Numbered from the stretch's first letter, positions 11,487-20,153 are shown. The stretch is 64,000 nucleotides of DNA from Lachnospiraceae bacterium (GCA_910573755.1 CAJTBO010000026.1:1-64000); one strand, 5' to 3'. Made by a program: numbers and translations. Notes: generated from the sequence alone by a model not told the origin.

Positions 11487-12683
11487 ATGAAACAGACCAT
11501 TTTTCATATCGATGTCAACTCCGCTTTTTTAAGCTGGAGCGCCCTCGAAAAACTGAAAAACGGGGAAGAGAGAGACCTTCGTACCATCCCTTCGATCATC
11601 GGCGGCGATACTGCCAAGCGCCACGGCGTGGTACTGGCAAAATCCATTCCCGCAAAGGCTTACGGTATCCGTACCGGGGAGCCTGTCAGTGATGCCCTGA
11701 AAAAATGTCCTTTTCTGGTATCCTGTCCCCCCGACCATAAATTATACTCCGAAAAAAGCAGATTATTGATGGCGCACCTTTCCGACATCTGCCCGGATAT
11801 CGAACAGGTCAGTGTGGATGAATGCTATATGGATTTTACTTCTGTCGCCTCCCATTACACAGACCCTGTTTCCGCCGCCCGCCGGATCAAGGACGGCATA
11901 CGGGAAACCTTCGGATTTACCGTCAACGTCGGCATCTCCGATAAAAAAGTGCTGGCAAAGATGGCTTCGGATTTCAGAAAGCCCGATCTGGTACACACGC
12001 TGTATCAGTCCGAGATCCGTGAAAAACTCTGGCCTCTTCCCATTTCCGCCCTCTTTATGTGCGGCAGATCCAGCGTGGAGGCGCTGCACAATTTAGGTAT
12101 CCTGACCATCGGCGATCTGGCGAAAGCCGATCCGCAGATCATCCTTTCCCATTTAAAGAGCCACGGGAAAACACTCTGGGAATTCGCCAACGGCATTGAT
12201 GATTCCCGGGTTACTTCCGTCCCTGCGGAAGCCAAAGGGGTCGGCAACTCCACCACCCTCTCCCGGGATGCCCTGACGATGGAGGAGATTCAAAAATGTC
12301 TGCTTGGCCTGTCCGAATCCGTGGCCTCCAGACTGCGAAAGGCGCATGTGCAGGCATGCATGGTCAGCGTGGAGATCAAATACAGTTCCTTCCAGACCGC
12401 CTCCCACCAGGCAACCCTGCCGGACGCCACCAGCGACAGCGGCTGCATATACCGGACAGCCTGCCGGCTCGCCGCCGAACTCTGGAACGGCAGTCCTGTA
12501 AGGCTGCTTGGCATCCGCACCTCCAAACTGGAGGATATGGACGCGCCCACGCAGCTTTCCCTGTTCGATCTGGCACAGGAAAAGCCCCTGTCGGAAAAAC
12601 AAAAGAGCCTCAACGAGGCCCTTGACAAGATCCGCTCCAAATACGGAAAAGATTCTATTGTACGGGGAACGCTGCTGAAATGA
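11487..12683 (+). CDS. dinB: Y-family DNA polymerase (DinB / Pol IV type)
   Basis: Translesion DNA polymerase, 398 residues. Family motifs are IFHIDVNSAFLSW (first catalytic aspartate), SVDECYMDFT (catalytic Asp-Glu) and VNVGISDKKVLAKMASD. A C-terminal QLSLFD is a beta-clamp binding motif. No Shine-Dalgarno site precedes the ATG; instead a TACACT hexamer sits 7 bases before it, so the mRNA may be leaderless. Its stop codon directly abuts the stop of the convergent flavin reductase-like gene within a TGATCA palindrome. Confidence 0.93.
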   Translation: MKQTIFHIDVNSAFLSWSALEKLKNGEERDLRTIPSIIGGDTAKRHGVVLAKSIPAKAYGIRTGEPVSDALKKCPFLVSCPPDHKLYSEKSRLLMAHLSDICPDIEQVSVDECYMDFTSVASHYTDPVSAARRIKDGIRETFGFTVNVGISDKKVLAKMASDFRKPDLVHTLYQSEIREKLWPLPISALFMCGRSSVEALHNLGILTIGDLAKADPQIILSHLKSHGKTLWEFANGIDDSRVTSVPAEAKGVGNSTTLSRDALTMEEIQKCLLGLSESVASRLRKAHVQACMVSVEIKYSSFQTASHQATLPDATSDSGCIYRTACRLAAELWNGSPVRLLGIRTSKLEDMDAPTQLSLFDLAQEKPLSEKQKSLNEALDKIRSKYGKDSIVRGTLLK

Positions 12684-13331
12684 TCAGCGATGTTTTTTCT
12701 TAGCATAAAGTCGGTCCGCACCGCGGACTGACTGCTGCTTGGTATAAAGGCGGTTCGCACCGCGGACTGACTGCTGCTTTACGCTGTAGCCGAACGTGCC
12801 CAGAGCCTCCCCCAGCGAAAAATAGGTTCCGTGGGAATATACGATAGGCTTTGCATCCTCCAGATGGAATTTCTGTTTTTCGTCCATATACGCCTCGTCC
12901 ACATGCACGGATACCACTTCGGCCTGATACATCACATGGGAACCCAGATCCGTCCTTTCCACGACCCTGCATTCAATATTGACGGGGCTCTCCGCGATCA
13001 TGGGTGCTTTTACAACATCCGCCTTCTCCCGTGTCAGATGCATTTCTTTCCACTTATCTATGTCTTTCCCGCTTCTTACGCCGCAAAAATCCACGGCCCT
13101 GACAAGGGCCTTCGTTGTCAGGTTCACAACAAACTCCCCCGTCTCTTCTATCATATGGTAAGAATAACGCTCTTTCCTCACCGAAATCGACAGCATCGGC
13201 GGATTCGAACAGGTGGTTCCGGTCCACGCGATCGTCAGGATATTATCCCTCCCCTCTCTGTCCGCGCAGCTTACCATGACCGCCGGCAGCGGATACAGCA
13301 TATTTCCCGGTTTCCATGTTATTTTCGCCAC
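12684..13331 (-). CDS. Flavin reductase-like FMN-binding protein with repeat-derived tail
   Basis: 215 residues. The body (residues 1 to about 180) is a flavin reductase-like split barrel with the usual N-terminal PAVMVSCAD, the NILTIAWTGTTCSNPPML segment and a C-terminal YFSLGEALGTFGY. Likely binds FMN and takes part in electron transfer; the substrate is unknown. It starts at GTG (13331) behind GAGGA. The last 30 residues are not part of the family: they are two 13-residue copies of KQQSVRGA(N/D)RLY(T/A) translated from a 39-bp tandem nucleotide repeat, plus a basic end. The tail appears to be captured intergenic repeat DNA. Confidence 0.85.
   Translation of the reverse strand: MAKITWKPGNMLYPLPAVMVSCADREGRDNILTIAWTGTTCSNPPMLSISVRKERYSYHMIEETGEFVVNLTTKALVRAVDFCGVRSGKDIDKWKEMHLTREKADVVKAPMIAESPVNIECRVVERTDLGSHVMYQAEVVSVHVDEAYMDEKQKFHLEDAKPIVYSHGTYFSLGEALGTFGYSVKQQSVRGANRLYTKQQSVRGADRLYAKKKHR
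12705..12782. repeat. Two tandem 39-bp units carrying a hairpin
   Basis: Units 12705-12743 and 12744-12782 differ at only a few bases. Each holds a hairpin core: GTCCGC-ACC-GCGGAC at 12714-12728, and GTTCGC-ACC-GCGGAC at 12753-12767. Related single copies occur near 17302, 23452 and 47519. The unit length is divisible by three and the repeat is translated as the C-terminus of the flavin reductase-like protein. Confidence 0.85.
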
Positions 13332-13359
13332 GGCTGCAATTCCTCTCTTTCACACAGAT

Positions 13360-14097
13360 TTACATATATCCCAAAACCTTCAGCACCTCGATCGCCACAT
13401 TGGCAAGCGCCGCGATCAATGTCAGGATCCATATTACTTTAAAACCGCCGGAAACCCCTTTATCTTTCACTTCATTTTTTATTGCTTCCGTGATCTCTTC
13501 TGTCTGCTTCGGCAGAGCGCTCTCAATGACAGCCTGCACATTCCGGTATACCTTCACAGACTCCTTATGAGTAAAATCCTCCGTATCATGCAGAAGCTCT
13601 TCAAGCGTTGTCTTCTGCTTCTCCAGCAGTTCCTGCATCTGCGCATCCTGCCTCTCAAACAGTTCGCTCTGTTTCGCCCAAAACTCCCCTGTCTGATCCT
13701 TCTGCTCCTTCAGCAGTTCCGTCATCTGGTTTTTCTGCTCTTCCAAAATGATCGCTCCCTGATCATTCTGCATCTTCAGAAGCTCTGTCATCCTGTTTCC
13801 CAGTTCTTCGGAAATACCCTTTATCTCCCTGATCAACTCTTCTGATCTCAGATCCATACCTGCGTCCTTTTTCTGCACTTCCTCTATTTTATTCAGGCTT
13901 GCCGCAAGCAGCTCTCTCACCTTCTCGGCATTTTCCACTATCTGCAGATTACAGTTCCTCATTTCTTTTATCGCCTGCTCATATTCGGAAAGGCGTGATG
14001 CCATTCTTTCCTTTTCCTCCGCTTCCGCCATTGCATTTGCCCTTATCATCTCCTGTGCATTTTTCCGCTGCGCAAATTTATCGATAAAGCCGTCCAT
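13360..14097 (-). CDS. Coiled-coil protein with C-terminal membrane anchor
   Basis: No recognised family. The 245-residue protein begins with a charged helix, then a long glutamine- and glutamate-rich coiled coil (about residues 20-180) with degenerate MTELLK-Q repeats. It ends in one hydrophobic segment (VIWILTLIAALANVAIEVLKVLGYM). This arrangement fits a tail-anchored or membrane-tethered cytosolic rod. It sits alone between the flavin reductase-like gene and a regulatory intergenic region. Function is unknown; a chemoreceptor-like or scaffold role would be speculation. Confidence 0.7.
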   Translation of the reverse strand: MDGFIDKFAQRKNAQEMIRANAMAEAEEKERMASRLSEYEQAIKEMRNCNLQIVENAEKVRELLAASLNKIEEVQKKDAGMDLRSEELIREIKGISEELGNRMTELLKMQNDQGAIILEEQKNQMTELLKEQKDQTGEFWAKQSELFERQDAQMQELLEKQKTTLEELLHDTEDFTHKESVKVYRNVQAVIESALPKQTEEITEAIKNEVKDKGVSGGFKVIWILTLIAALANVAIEVLKVLGYM

Positions 14098-14355
14098 GTA
14101 TTTTCCTCCGATAGTATTTCCTTTGTTGACAGATTCACGAACAGTATAGCATTCTTTTGCATTTTTGACAATGTGGAGATGGCTAAATTACTACGCGGGA
14201 ACAACGGTTCAGGACGGAAGCTGCCTGTCACATCAGGGGATTCCTTCGGAAGAAAAACAATTGGCAAATATCACAGTCGGGCAGAAATACTGCATTTTTA
14301 TGCATTGTGCACTTTGTATATTTTGTATTTTTCATCCCTTCATTTATTAGAAACA

Positions 14356-14409
14356 TTTACCCATTATTTACATTTTGTTCATATTTTGTTCACATTTAGG
14401 TTGTATACT
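14356..14409 (+). promoter_or_regulatory. Four 11-bp-spaced PhoP/OmpR-type boxes and -10 element
   Basis: Hexamers TTTACC (14356), TTTACA (14367), TTCATA (14378) and TTCACA (14389) recur at exactly 11 bp. They are followed 9 bp later by the -10 hexamer TATACT (14404-14409), with no good -35. Known pattern: Firmicute PhoP binds direct repeats of TT(A/T/C)ACA with 11-bp periodicity at about -20 to -60. This therefore looks like a promoter activated by an OmpR-family response regulator. The regulator is inferred. Confidence 0.65.
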
Positions 14410-14415
14410 AATACC

Positions 14416-14510
14416 AGTTAGAGAAGGGTGAATATGTAATGAATTTCATTACACACATAGATAAATTTTTTCATAATAGCCCGGGTGCCGAAAGGTATCC
14501 GGGCACTCCT
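14416..14510 (+). ncRNA. Candidate structured small RNA or leader
   Basis: Downstream of the boxed promoter lie two strong hairpins. One is GTAATGA-ATT-TCATTAC (14436-14452). The other is an 11-bp stem capped by a GAAA tetraloop (14479-14489 with 14494-14504). The same stretch could encode a 41-residue peptide from ATG 14439 behind AAGGGTG, running into the convergent gene's terminator. Whether it is an RNA gene or a micro-ORF cannot be settled from sequence. I see no other gene in 14098-14560. Confidence 0.4.
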
Positions 14511-14531
14511 CATTTTACGATTTTTCCCCCG

Positions 14532-14556
14532 AAAAAACCCTGTGGCGGGCACAGGG
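14532..14556 (-). terminator. Terminator of the alarmone synthetase gene
   Basis: On the minus strand CCCTGTG-5 nt-CACAGGG is followed by six T residues, just after the stop at 14561. Confidence 0.8.
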
Positions 14557-14560
14557 CTTT

Positions 14561-15196
14561 CTAATGTTCGTTATATTTCTGCATTTCTTCATTCAGCATC
14601 ATCATACGTGTATCTAACATGGACACGATCTTGGAACACTCCACCAGATCGTTTTTCAGATGCTCCGGCGCGTTCCCCTCAAACTTATAGTTCAGCTTAT
14701 GCTCCAGGCTCGCCCAGAAATCCATCGCCACCGTCCGTATCTGGATCTCCACCTTCGTATCCAGAATCCTGTCGGAAAGATACACAGGCACCGTCACAAT
14801 CATATGATAACTCTTATAGCCGCTCTTTTTCGGTTTTGTTATGTAGTCCTTTACCGAGATCACCCGGATATCCTGCTGCCCGCGCATAATGTCCGCCAGC
14901 CGGTAAATATCCGAAGTAAAGGAACATATGACTCTGATGCCCGCTATATCGTTGACATATTTTACCATATTGTCCAGCGTTGATTCATAACCGTGTTTTT
15001 TCAGTTTTTTAACGATGCTCTCAGAAGTCTTGACCCGGGATTTTATGTGTTCGATCGGGTTGTAACAATGTACGTGCTGAAATTCTTCATTTAATATTTC
15101 CAGTTTGGTTTCAATCTGTTTCAGTGCCGATGTATAGATCAGCATTAGCTCTGTCCAGTTATCCACGTCATCCGGTCTGTCCAGTTCTATATCCAT
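14561..15196 (-). CDS. Small alarmone synthetase, RelQ/YjbM-type (p)ppGpp synthetase
   Basis: Transfers pyrophosphate from ATP to GDP or GTP to make (p)ppGpp, signalling stress. The 211-residue length and single RelA/SpoT synthetase domain, without hydrolase or TGS domains, define a small alarmone synthetase. Visible motifs are NDIAGIRVICSF, KPKKSGYKSYH (substrate loop), VEIQIRTVAMDFWASLEHK and a C-terminal helix as in RelQ. It stands alone, flanked by its own terminator and an A/T-rich upstream region. Confident on family; the RelQ versus RelP assignment is from overall resemblance. Confidence 0.92.
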   Translation of the reverse strand: MDIELDRPDDVDNWTELMLIYTSALKQIETKLEILNEEFQHVHCYNPIEHIKSRVKTSESIVKKLKKHGYESTLDNMVKYVNDIAGIRVICSFTSDIYRLADIMRGQQDIRVISVKDYITKPKKSGYKSYHMIVTVPVYLSDRILDTKVEIQIRTVAMDFWASLEHKLNYKFEGNAPEHLKNDLVECSKIVSMLDTRMMMLNEEMQKYNEH

Positions 15197-15452
15197 CTTA
15201 CTACCTGCCTTGCCGCATTTACTGCTTTAGATAAAATCTCATGTTCATTATATCACACTTTTCAGCGCGTGTGCATATTTTATAAAAATTTTCTATTATT
15301 TTTATATTTTTCGTCGTTTTTTACAACGTCGTTTTTTCAGTGCACACACCCTATAATATATGCCCGAAAATTTTCTTTTAGAACAATCTTTTTCGGCAAA
15401 GACAGGTATAAAAATGTAACAACCGAAGGCTGAACCGGTACATAAAAACTTT

Positions 15453-16727
15453 CTACAATTCCTCTCCGCCTGTGCGGATCACGTTCCGATACCAGTAAGC
15501 GGAATCCTTCCAGATCCGCTCCTGCGTCCGGTAATCCACATAGACCAGCCCGAACCGCTCGGAGTAACCTTTGGTCCACTCGAAATTATCCATCAGCGAC
15601 CACAGAAAATATCCGCCCAGCTCGATCTCCCCCGCCGCCCGTTTCAGTTCCGACAGATACTGCGCAAGGAAATCGATCCTGTTCGGATCATGCACTTTTC
15701 CGTCAAGAGATACCACATCATGGCAGGGCATGCCGTTTTCGGTGATGTAGATCGGCTTTTTGTACCGTTCATATAAAAATTTCGGTCCCCAGTACAGACA
15801 CTGCGGCGTGATGGGCCAGTCCGAAGCCGCCTTCGGAAATCCCTGATACCGCGCCGCCTCCTCGGGTTTCCCGTCGGCTCCCATCCTGATACATTTGCCG
15901 TTATAAATATTCTGTCCGTAGATATCTATCGGCTCCGAGATCAGCTTCATATCCTCATCCGTGAAGGCAGGCAGATATGCCTCATAGCGCCTGATCCCCT
16001 CCTGCGGATAATGCCCCAGAAGCACCGGGTCAGACCACCACGCCACATTCCATGTCCATTCCCTGCCGCCTGCCGGCACGGAAAACACCATCTCTCTTGC
16101 CGCCTCGATATCTTCCGGTTTTTCCGTCTCCGGATAATACATCGTGCCGGTGGGCGCATAGCCGATCGTCAGAGGCTGTTTTCCGTACTGCCTGAGCATC
16201 CGCACCGCACAGCCATGCGCTTTTAATACATTATGCGCCATCTCAAACACATCGCGGTCCGGCGCTTTGATGCCCGGTGCGTGTTCCCCGGTCAGGAAGC
16301 CAAGCCCGATAAAGCACTGGGGCTCGTTAAAGGTAAAAAAGTATTTCACCCTGTCACTGAAACGTTCCGCCACAAGCTTCGCATATTCCCCGAACCATTT
16401 TACGGACTTCGGATTCATCCAGCCGCCCCGCTTGTAGATCTCATAAGGCAGTTCCCAGTGATACAGCGTGATATAGGGCTCGATCCCCGCCTCCAGCAGA
16501 GCGTCTATCAGATTACTGTAAAAGGCGACTCCCGCCTCGTTTACCCTGCCTTTCCCCTCGGGGAGCACTCTGGACCAGTCGATGGAAAAGCGGTACGCCT
16601 TTATCCCCATCTCCTTCATCATCGCAACATCTTCCCGGTACCTGTGATAATGGTCACACGCGGTATCCCCCGTGTGACCGCCGAATATCCGCCCTTTCTC
16701 CTTCGCGAACACATTCCATATGTGCAT
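15453..16727 (-). pseudogene. GH1 beta-glucosidase / 6-phospho-beta-glucosidase, 5'-truncated
   Basis: Retaining glycosidase of family GH1 acting on beta-glucosides. Catalytic acid/base is in TFNEPQ and the nucleophile in ITENGMP, and the C-terminus (DNFEWTKGYSERFGLVYVDY) is complete. The longest ATG-started frame gives 424 residues, but family homology continues 20 codons upstream (GAATSAYQVEG) to 16784, where a TAG stop and unrelated DNA begin. The expected first strand (FPxxFLWG-type) is gone, and no start codon with a ribosome site precedes it. The enzyme has probably lost its 5' end and is inactive or unexpressed, despite an otherwise clean reading frame. Confidence 0.75.
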
Positions 16728-16917
16728 CCCCTTACCGTCCTCACAGGACGCGCCTTCGACCTGATATGCACTGGTGGCAGCGCCCTAATTTTATATAGAT
16801 TTTTGACTAATACTCTGCTTTTTTGCGTTTTTCCTTTCCTCTGTCAAAGATCCCGGGCCCATTCTGACCGGTTTCGGGCTTTCAGTTCCGCATCCATTTG
16901 GGTATAAACGTTTTTTC

Positions 16918-16946
16918 TTGCACCCTTTTCACATTTCCTGTATAGT
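16918..16946 (+). promoter_or_regulatory. Sigma-A promoter
   Basis: TTGCAC (16918-16923), 17 bp, TATAGT (16941-16946), about 80 bp before the small gene at 17025. Confidence 0.75.
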
Positions 16947-17024
16947 TAAATATGGAATTTCACTTTTTCAGATACCCGCGGTACACAGAATCCATCTATA
17001 CCGCACAGGAAAGGAACACCCGCT

Positions 17025-17291
17025 ATGTTCAGACTCTGGGGAAAAATTTTTAAAGAAAATCATCTGCTCCGGGATACCGTTGCAGAAAACAACGCCGCAG
17101 ACAGCAGGACACATAAAATATTTTCTGCGCTGGAAGAAATCTGTTATGAATTTGATCTGGGAAAACCCATCTGGCTCGAATCCAATGTGGAGGAATTCAA
17201 ACGCCATAAAAAAACCCGGTTTTCGCAGGATAATTTTGTGGAAAGCATTGAATTCGATTATCTGGAAATCCATATCATTGAAGAAGATTAA
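17025..17291 (+). CDS. Small conserved hypothetical protein (88 aa)
   Basis: Not assigned to a function. The 88-residue product starts MFRLWGKIF, is charged and has no signal peptide or membrane span. It resembles short uncharacterised proteins seen in many Lachnospiraceae, from memory rather than a search. It has its own promoter and an AGGAAAGGA site, and the frame is well conserved in character, so it is likely real. A dispersed hairpin repeat and a bidirectional terminator follow. Confidence 0.7.
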   Translation: MFRLWGKIFKENHLLRDTVAENNAADSRTHKIFSALEEICYEFDLGKPIWLESNVEEFKRHKKTRFSQDNFVESIEFDYLEIHIIEED

Positions 17292-17301
17292 ACAGCAGGC
17301 T

Positions 17302-17317
17302 GTACCGCTCCGCGGAC
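17302..17317. repeat. Dispersed hairpin repeat copy
   Basis: GTACCGCTCCGCGGAC followed by TGACC matches the hairpin core and flank of the 12705-12782 units, with a bulged A and a TCC loop in place of ACC. Confidence 0.55.
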
Positions 17318-17380
17318 TGACCGTATGTTTATCGATGAACCGGAGACTCTGTAAACTGTCCTTATGTTTGAAAAAAGAAA

Positions 17381-17414
17381 AAAGGAAGCGTTCTCTTGAA
17401 TGACCGCTTCCTTT
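17381..17414. terminator. Bidirectional terminator
   Basis: AAAGGAAGCG (17381-17390) pairs with CGCTTCCTTT (17405-17414), with A and T runs outside. It terminates both the small gene and galE. Confidence 0.8.
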
Positions 17415-17459
17415 TTATATGCTTTTTCCATTAATATATCAATATATTTTATATATCAA

Positions 17460-18476
17460 TCATTCTTCATATCCATTCGGATTATTGCTCTGCCATCTCC
17501 AGGAATCTTCACACATCTCTTTGATCCCTCTCTCTGCCACCCAGCCGAGCTCTGCCTTCGCTTTCGCCGCATCCGCATAGCAGGTTGCAATATCGCCTGC
17601 ACGCCTCTCCTTAATCCGGTAGGGAATCTTTACGCCGTTTGCCGCCTCAAAGTTTTTCACGATATCCAGTACCGAATATCCCTGCCCGGTTCCCAGATTG
17701 TAAACACAAAGCCCCGCCTTCTCTTCTATCTTCTTCAGTGCCTTCACATGGCCGATTGCCAGATCCACCACATGGATATAATCCCTTACGCCCGTGCCGT
17801 CCGGCGTATCATAGTCATCACCGAAAACGCCCAGTTCTTTTAACTTGCCGACTGCCACCTGTGTCACATAGGGCATCAGGTTATTCGGAATACCGTTGGG
17901 ATTCTCACCGATGGTTCCGCTCTTATGCGCGCCGATCGGATTAAAGTAACGAAGCAGAATCACATTCCATTCCGGATCCGCCTTCTGCATATCCGTCAGG
18001 ATCTGCTCCAGCATGGATTTTGTCCAGCCGTAAGGATTGGTGCACTGTCCCTTCGGGCACTCCTCGGTGATCGGTATAAAAGCGGGATCGCCGTAAACCG
18101 TTGCGGAAGAAGAAAAGATGATGTTCCTGCAGTTATGCTTTCTCATCACATCCACCAGCGTTAAAGTTCCCGCGATATTATTCTGATAGTACTCCCAGGG
18201 CTTCTGCACAGACTCGCCCACCGCCTTCAGTCCCGCAAAATGGATACAGCTGTCCAGCTTCTCTTTTTCAAAAATCTCCTCCAGAGCTTCCCTGTCCAGA
18301 ATATCCGCCTTATAAAACTTCACCGGCTTTCCCGTGATAGCCTCCACTCTTTTTAAGGATTTTTCGCTGGAATTTGCCAGATTATCCACTACCACCACAT
18401 CATAGCCCGCGTTCTGCAGTTCCACCACTGTATGACTGCCGATATATCCGGCACCCCCTGTTACTAAAATTGCCAT
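17460..18476 (-). CDS. galE: UDP-glucose 4-epimerase (GalE)
   Basis: Interconverts UDP-glucose and UDP-galactose (Leloir pathway and surface sugar precursors). 338 residues, full length. The Rossmann motif is GGAGYIGSH; the catalytic serine is in FSSSATVYG, and the usual Tyr-x3-Lys follows in [10 protein letters not shown]-terminal [12 protein letters not shown] is typical. It lies just downstream of the UDP-sugar pyrophosphorylase on the same strand (about 90 bp gap), making a nucleotide-sugar pair, and would also serve the alpha-galactoside operon located 30 kb away. Confidence 0.97.
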   Translation of the reverse strand: MAILVTGGAGYIGSHTVVELQNAGYDVVVVDNLANSSEKSLKRVEAITGKPVKFYKADILDREALEEIFEKEKLDSCIHFAGLKAVGESVQKPWEYYQNNIAGTLTLVDVMRKHNCRNIIFSSSATVYGDPAFIPITEECPKGQCTNPYGWTKSMLEQILTDMQKADPEWNVILLRYFNPIGAHKSGTIGENPNGIPNNLMPYVTQVAVGKLKELGVFGDDYDTPDGTGVRDYIHVVDLAIGHVKALKKIEEKAGLCVYNLGTGQGYSVLDIVKNFEAANGVKIPYRIKERRAGDIATCYADAAKAKAELGWVAERGIKEMCEDSWRWQSNNPNGYEE

Positions 18477-18567
18477 GTTTTCATCCTCCTGTCATGGATA
18501 TTGATATTGTATTGTTCTATAGCGCCATTTACCAAACTCCCGATTTTCTTCCATACCCCCGGATCCT

Positions 18568-19794
18568 CTATAACACGATACCGTTCTTTCTGCAAAGCTC
18601 CCTTGCCGTATCCACGGAATCTATCCCCGTCATATTTTTAATAGGTGCAAATTCACGCTCGCGTTCCACCTCATAGGGCAGGCAGCTATCCATCATATGC
18701 ACCATATCCAGCACCAACGTCTCATACTTATACCCGTTCGCCTCCTCCGGCTTCACAAAATTCCCGTCATCATCCATATACGGGATCTTCTTTTCCACGA
18801 TATGGAGCGGCAGTTTTTCCGAAATAGTCTTCTCCAAAGCCTTTACCTGAAACAGATAGTTCAGGATTGCGCCGAAATTATATGCCGGTTCGCCCTTTTC
18901 GTTCTTCGCATGCATCAGCTCGTCCGTCAGATCGTAATACTCCACAATAGAGGGCCTGCCGTCTTCCAGGCACATAACCCCCACTTTCTCATCCGGCGCG
19001 TTCTTTTTTACAACCTTCGCCCCGGAACTACAGCCTCTCGCGATCACGGCGCCGACAAAGCAGGGATCAGCCATTCTCTGCAGTACATTATCCACGGCAA
19101 ACACATTCAGCCATTCGATCCCGTTATTTTTCACGATCTCCAGTATGCCGCCGTTCGCCATGGAAGAAAACCACCCGCCGTTTCCGTTGGGGGAATTCGC
19201 GATCTTGTCCGGCCTTTCCATATAAACTTTTCCGTTAAAATCGGAAGCGGGCGCCATCTCCTGCCGGAAAAAATGAATATAACCCGGTTCATACCCGAAA
19301 TAGTCATGTTCTGCCAGAAACGCCACCGTTTTTTCATGGTTCTTATCGCTGGTCATAATAAACAGATGAATCCATGCGCAGGCACGCTCCACAACCTCCA
19401 GCAGATTGGAAATGATCCTCTCAAAAATATAGACCGGTTTGGTCAATCCGATATCGTACATACCCTTCGGCTCATCCGAGCCGAGCCTCGTCCCCATACC
19501 GCCCGCCAGCAGCACCGTTCCGACCTGCCCCTGTCTGATCGCGCGATAGCCAAGTTCCTCATACCATACATGACTTCTTTCTATCTCCGAAATTTCCATA
19601 GCGGCAAGGGGCGTGATCTCTCCCTTTTTCATCAACTCTTCTCTTTTTTCAAGATAAGAAAGTACCGAAAAATCCGTCAGGCCGATTTCCTTTAGCAGGC
19701 TTTTCTGCTGTGCCTCTGTCAGGGACTCATAATGTGCAAGAACATGAAGCTGTCCTGCCTTTTCCAGTTTCTGATATGCTTCCTGGTATGTCAT
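18568..19794 (-). CDS. UDPGP-type UTP-sugar-1-phosphate uridylyltransferase
   Basis: Makes a UDP-sugar from UTP and a sugar 1-phosphate. The 408-residue protein has the eukaryote-like UDPGP signature LLAGGMGTRLGSDEPKGMY (nucleotide-binding loop), the substrate loop NGNGGWFSSM and the later FGAILNYLFQ. This separates it from the GalU family. Substrate could be UDP-glucose, UDP-galactose or UDP-GlcNAc; neighbouring galE favours glucose/galactose. Its ATG overlaps the stop of the upstream Hpt gene by 4 bases (ATGA), so the two are translationally coupled. Confidence 0.9.
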   Translation of the reverse strand: MTYQEAYQKLEKAGQLHVLAHYESLTEAQQKSLLKEIGLTDFSVLSYLEKREELMKKGEITPLAAMEISEIERSHVWYEELGYRAIRQGQVGTVLLAGGMGTRLGSDEPKGMYDIGLTKPVYIFERIISNLLEVVERACAWIHLFIMTSDKNHEKTVAFLAEHDYFGYEPGYIHFFRQEMAPASDFNGKVYMERPDKIANSPNGNGGWFSSMANGGILEIVKNNGIEWLNVFAVDNVLQRMADPCFVGAVIARGCSSGAKVVKKNAPDEKVGVMCLEDGRPSIVEYYDLTDELMHAKNEKGEPAYNFGAILNYLFQVKALEKTISEKLPLHIVEKKIPYMDDDGNFVKPEEANGYKYETLVLDMVHMMDSCLPYEVEREREFAPIKNMTGIDSVDTARELCRKNGIVL

Positions 19795-20153
19795 ATCCCG
19801 TATACCTCTTTGATCACCCCGAGAACTTCTTCATATAACGCCGTCACCCGCGGCATCATCTCTGCCGCCGCATCAAAATCTTTTGCGCGCAGATGATCCG
19901 TCTGCTCGCTGATCACACTATTCAGTCCGGACAGCGCAAGATTCCCCGTAACCCCTTTTAATGTGTGGGCTTCCGTAAAAGCCTTATCACAGTCCTTTTC
20001 CTTCATCGCCTTTACCAGATTCCCATAACTTTCATCAGACACAAATTTTATCAAAAACCTTTCCAATAACTTGTCGTTATTCATAAAACGCTGCATCGCT
20101 TCCTCTACGTTGACGCCGCCCTCTTCCAGTTTTTTCTTTGCTTCTTCTGTCAT
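19791..20153 (-). CDS. Hpt (histidine phosphotransfer) domain protein
   Basis: About 120 residues, essentially a single four-helix Hpt domain. The phosphorylatable histidine lies in EAHTLKGVTGNLAL. No kinase or receiver domain is attached, so it would relay phosphate from a hybrid kinase elsewhere. The start at 20153 is preferred over an in-frame ATG six codons upstream because GGAG sits 9 bases before it. It is first in an operon with the UDPGP enzyme and galE, an unusual coupling of phosphorelay and nucleotide-sugar synthesis. Confidence 0.85.
   Translation of the reverse strand: MTEEAKKKLEEGGVNVEEAMQRFMNNDKLLERFLIKFVSDESYGNLVKAMKEKDCDKAFTEAHTLKGVTGNLALSGLNSVISEQTDHLRAKDFDAAAEMMPRVTALYEEVLGVIKEVYGI

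Noticed and set aside
14046-14421. Short frames on both strands in the spacer after the coiled-coil gene
   Set aside because: Neither the plus frame starting MEMAKLLRG nor the minus frame containing SFRPEPLFPRS has a ribosome site or recognised family, and the phased regulatory boxes lie inside.
14479-14504. Cyclic-di-GMP or other known riboswitch
   Set aside because: The hairpin has a GNRA loop but lacks the conserved joining segments of GEMM or other classes I know, and no same-strand gene follows.
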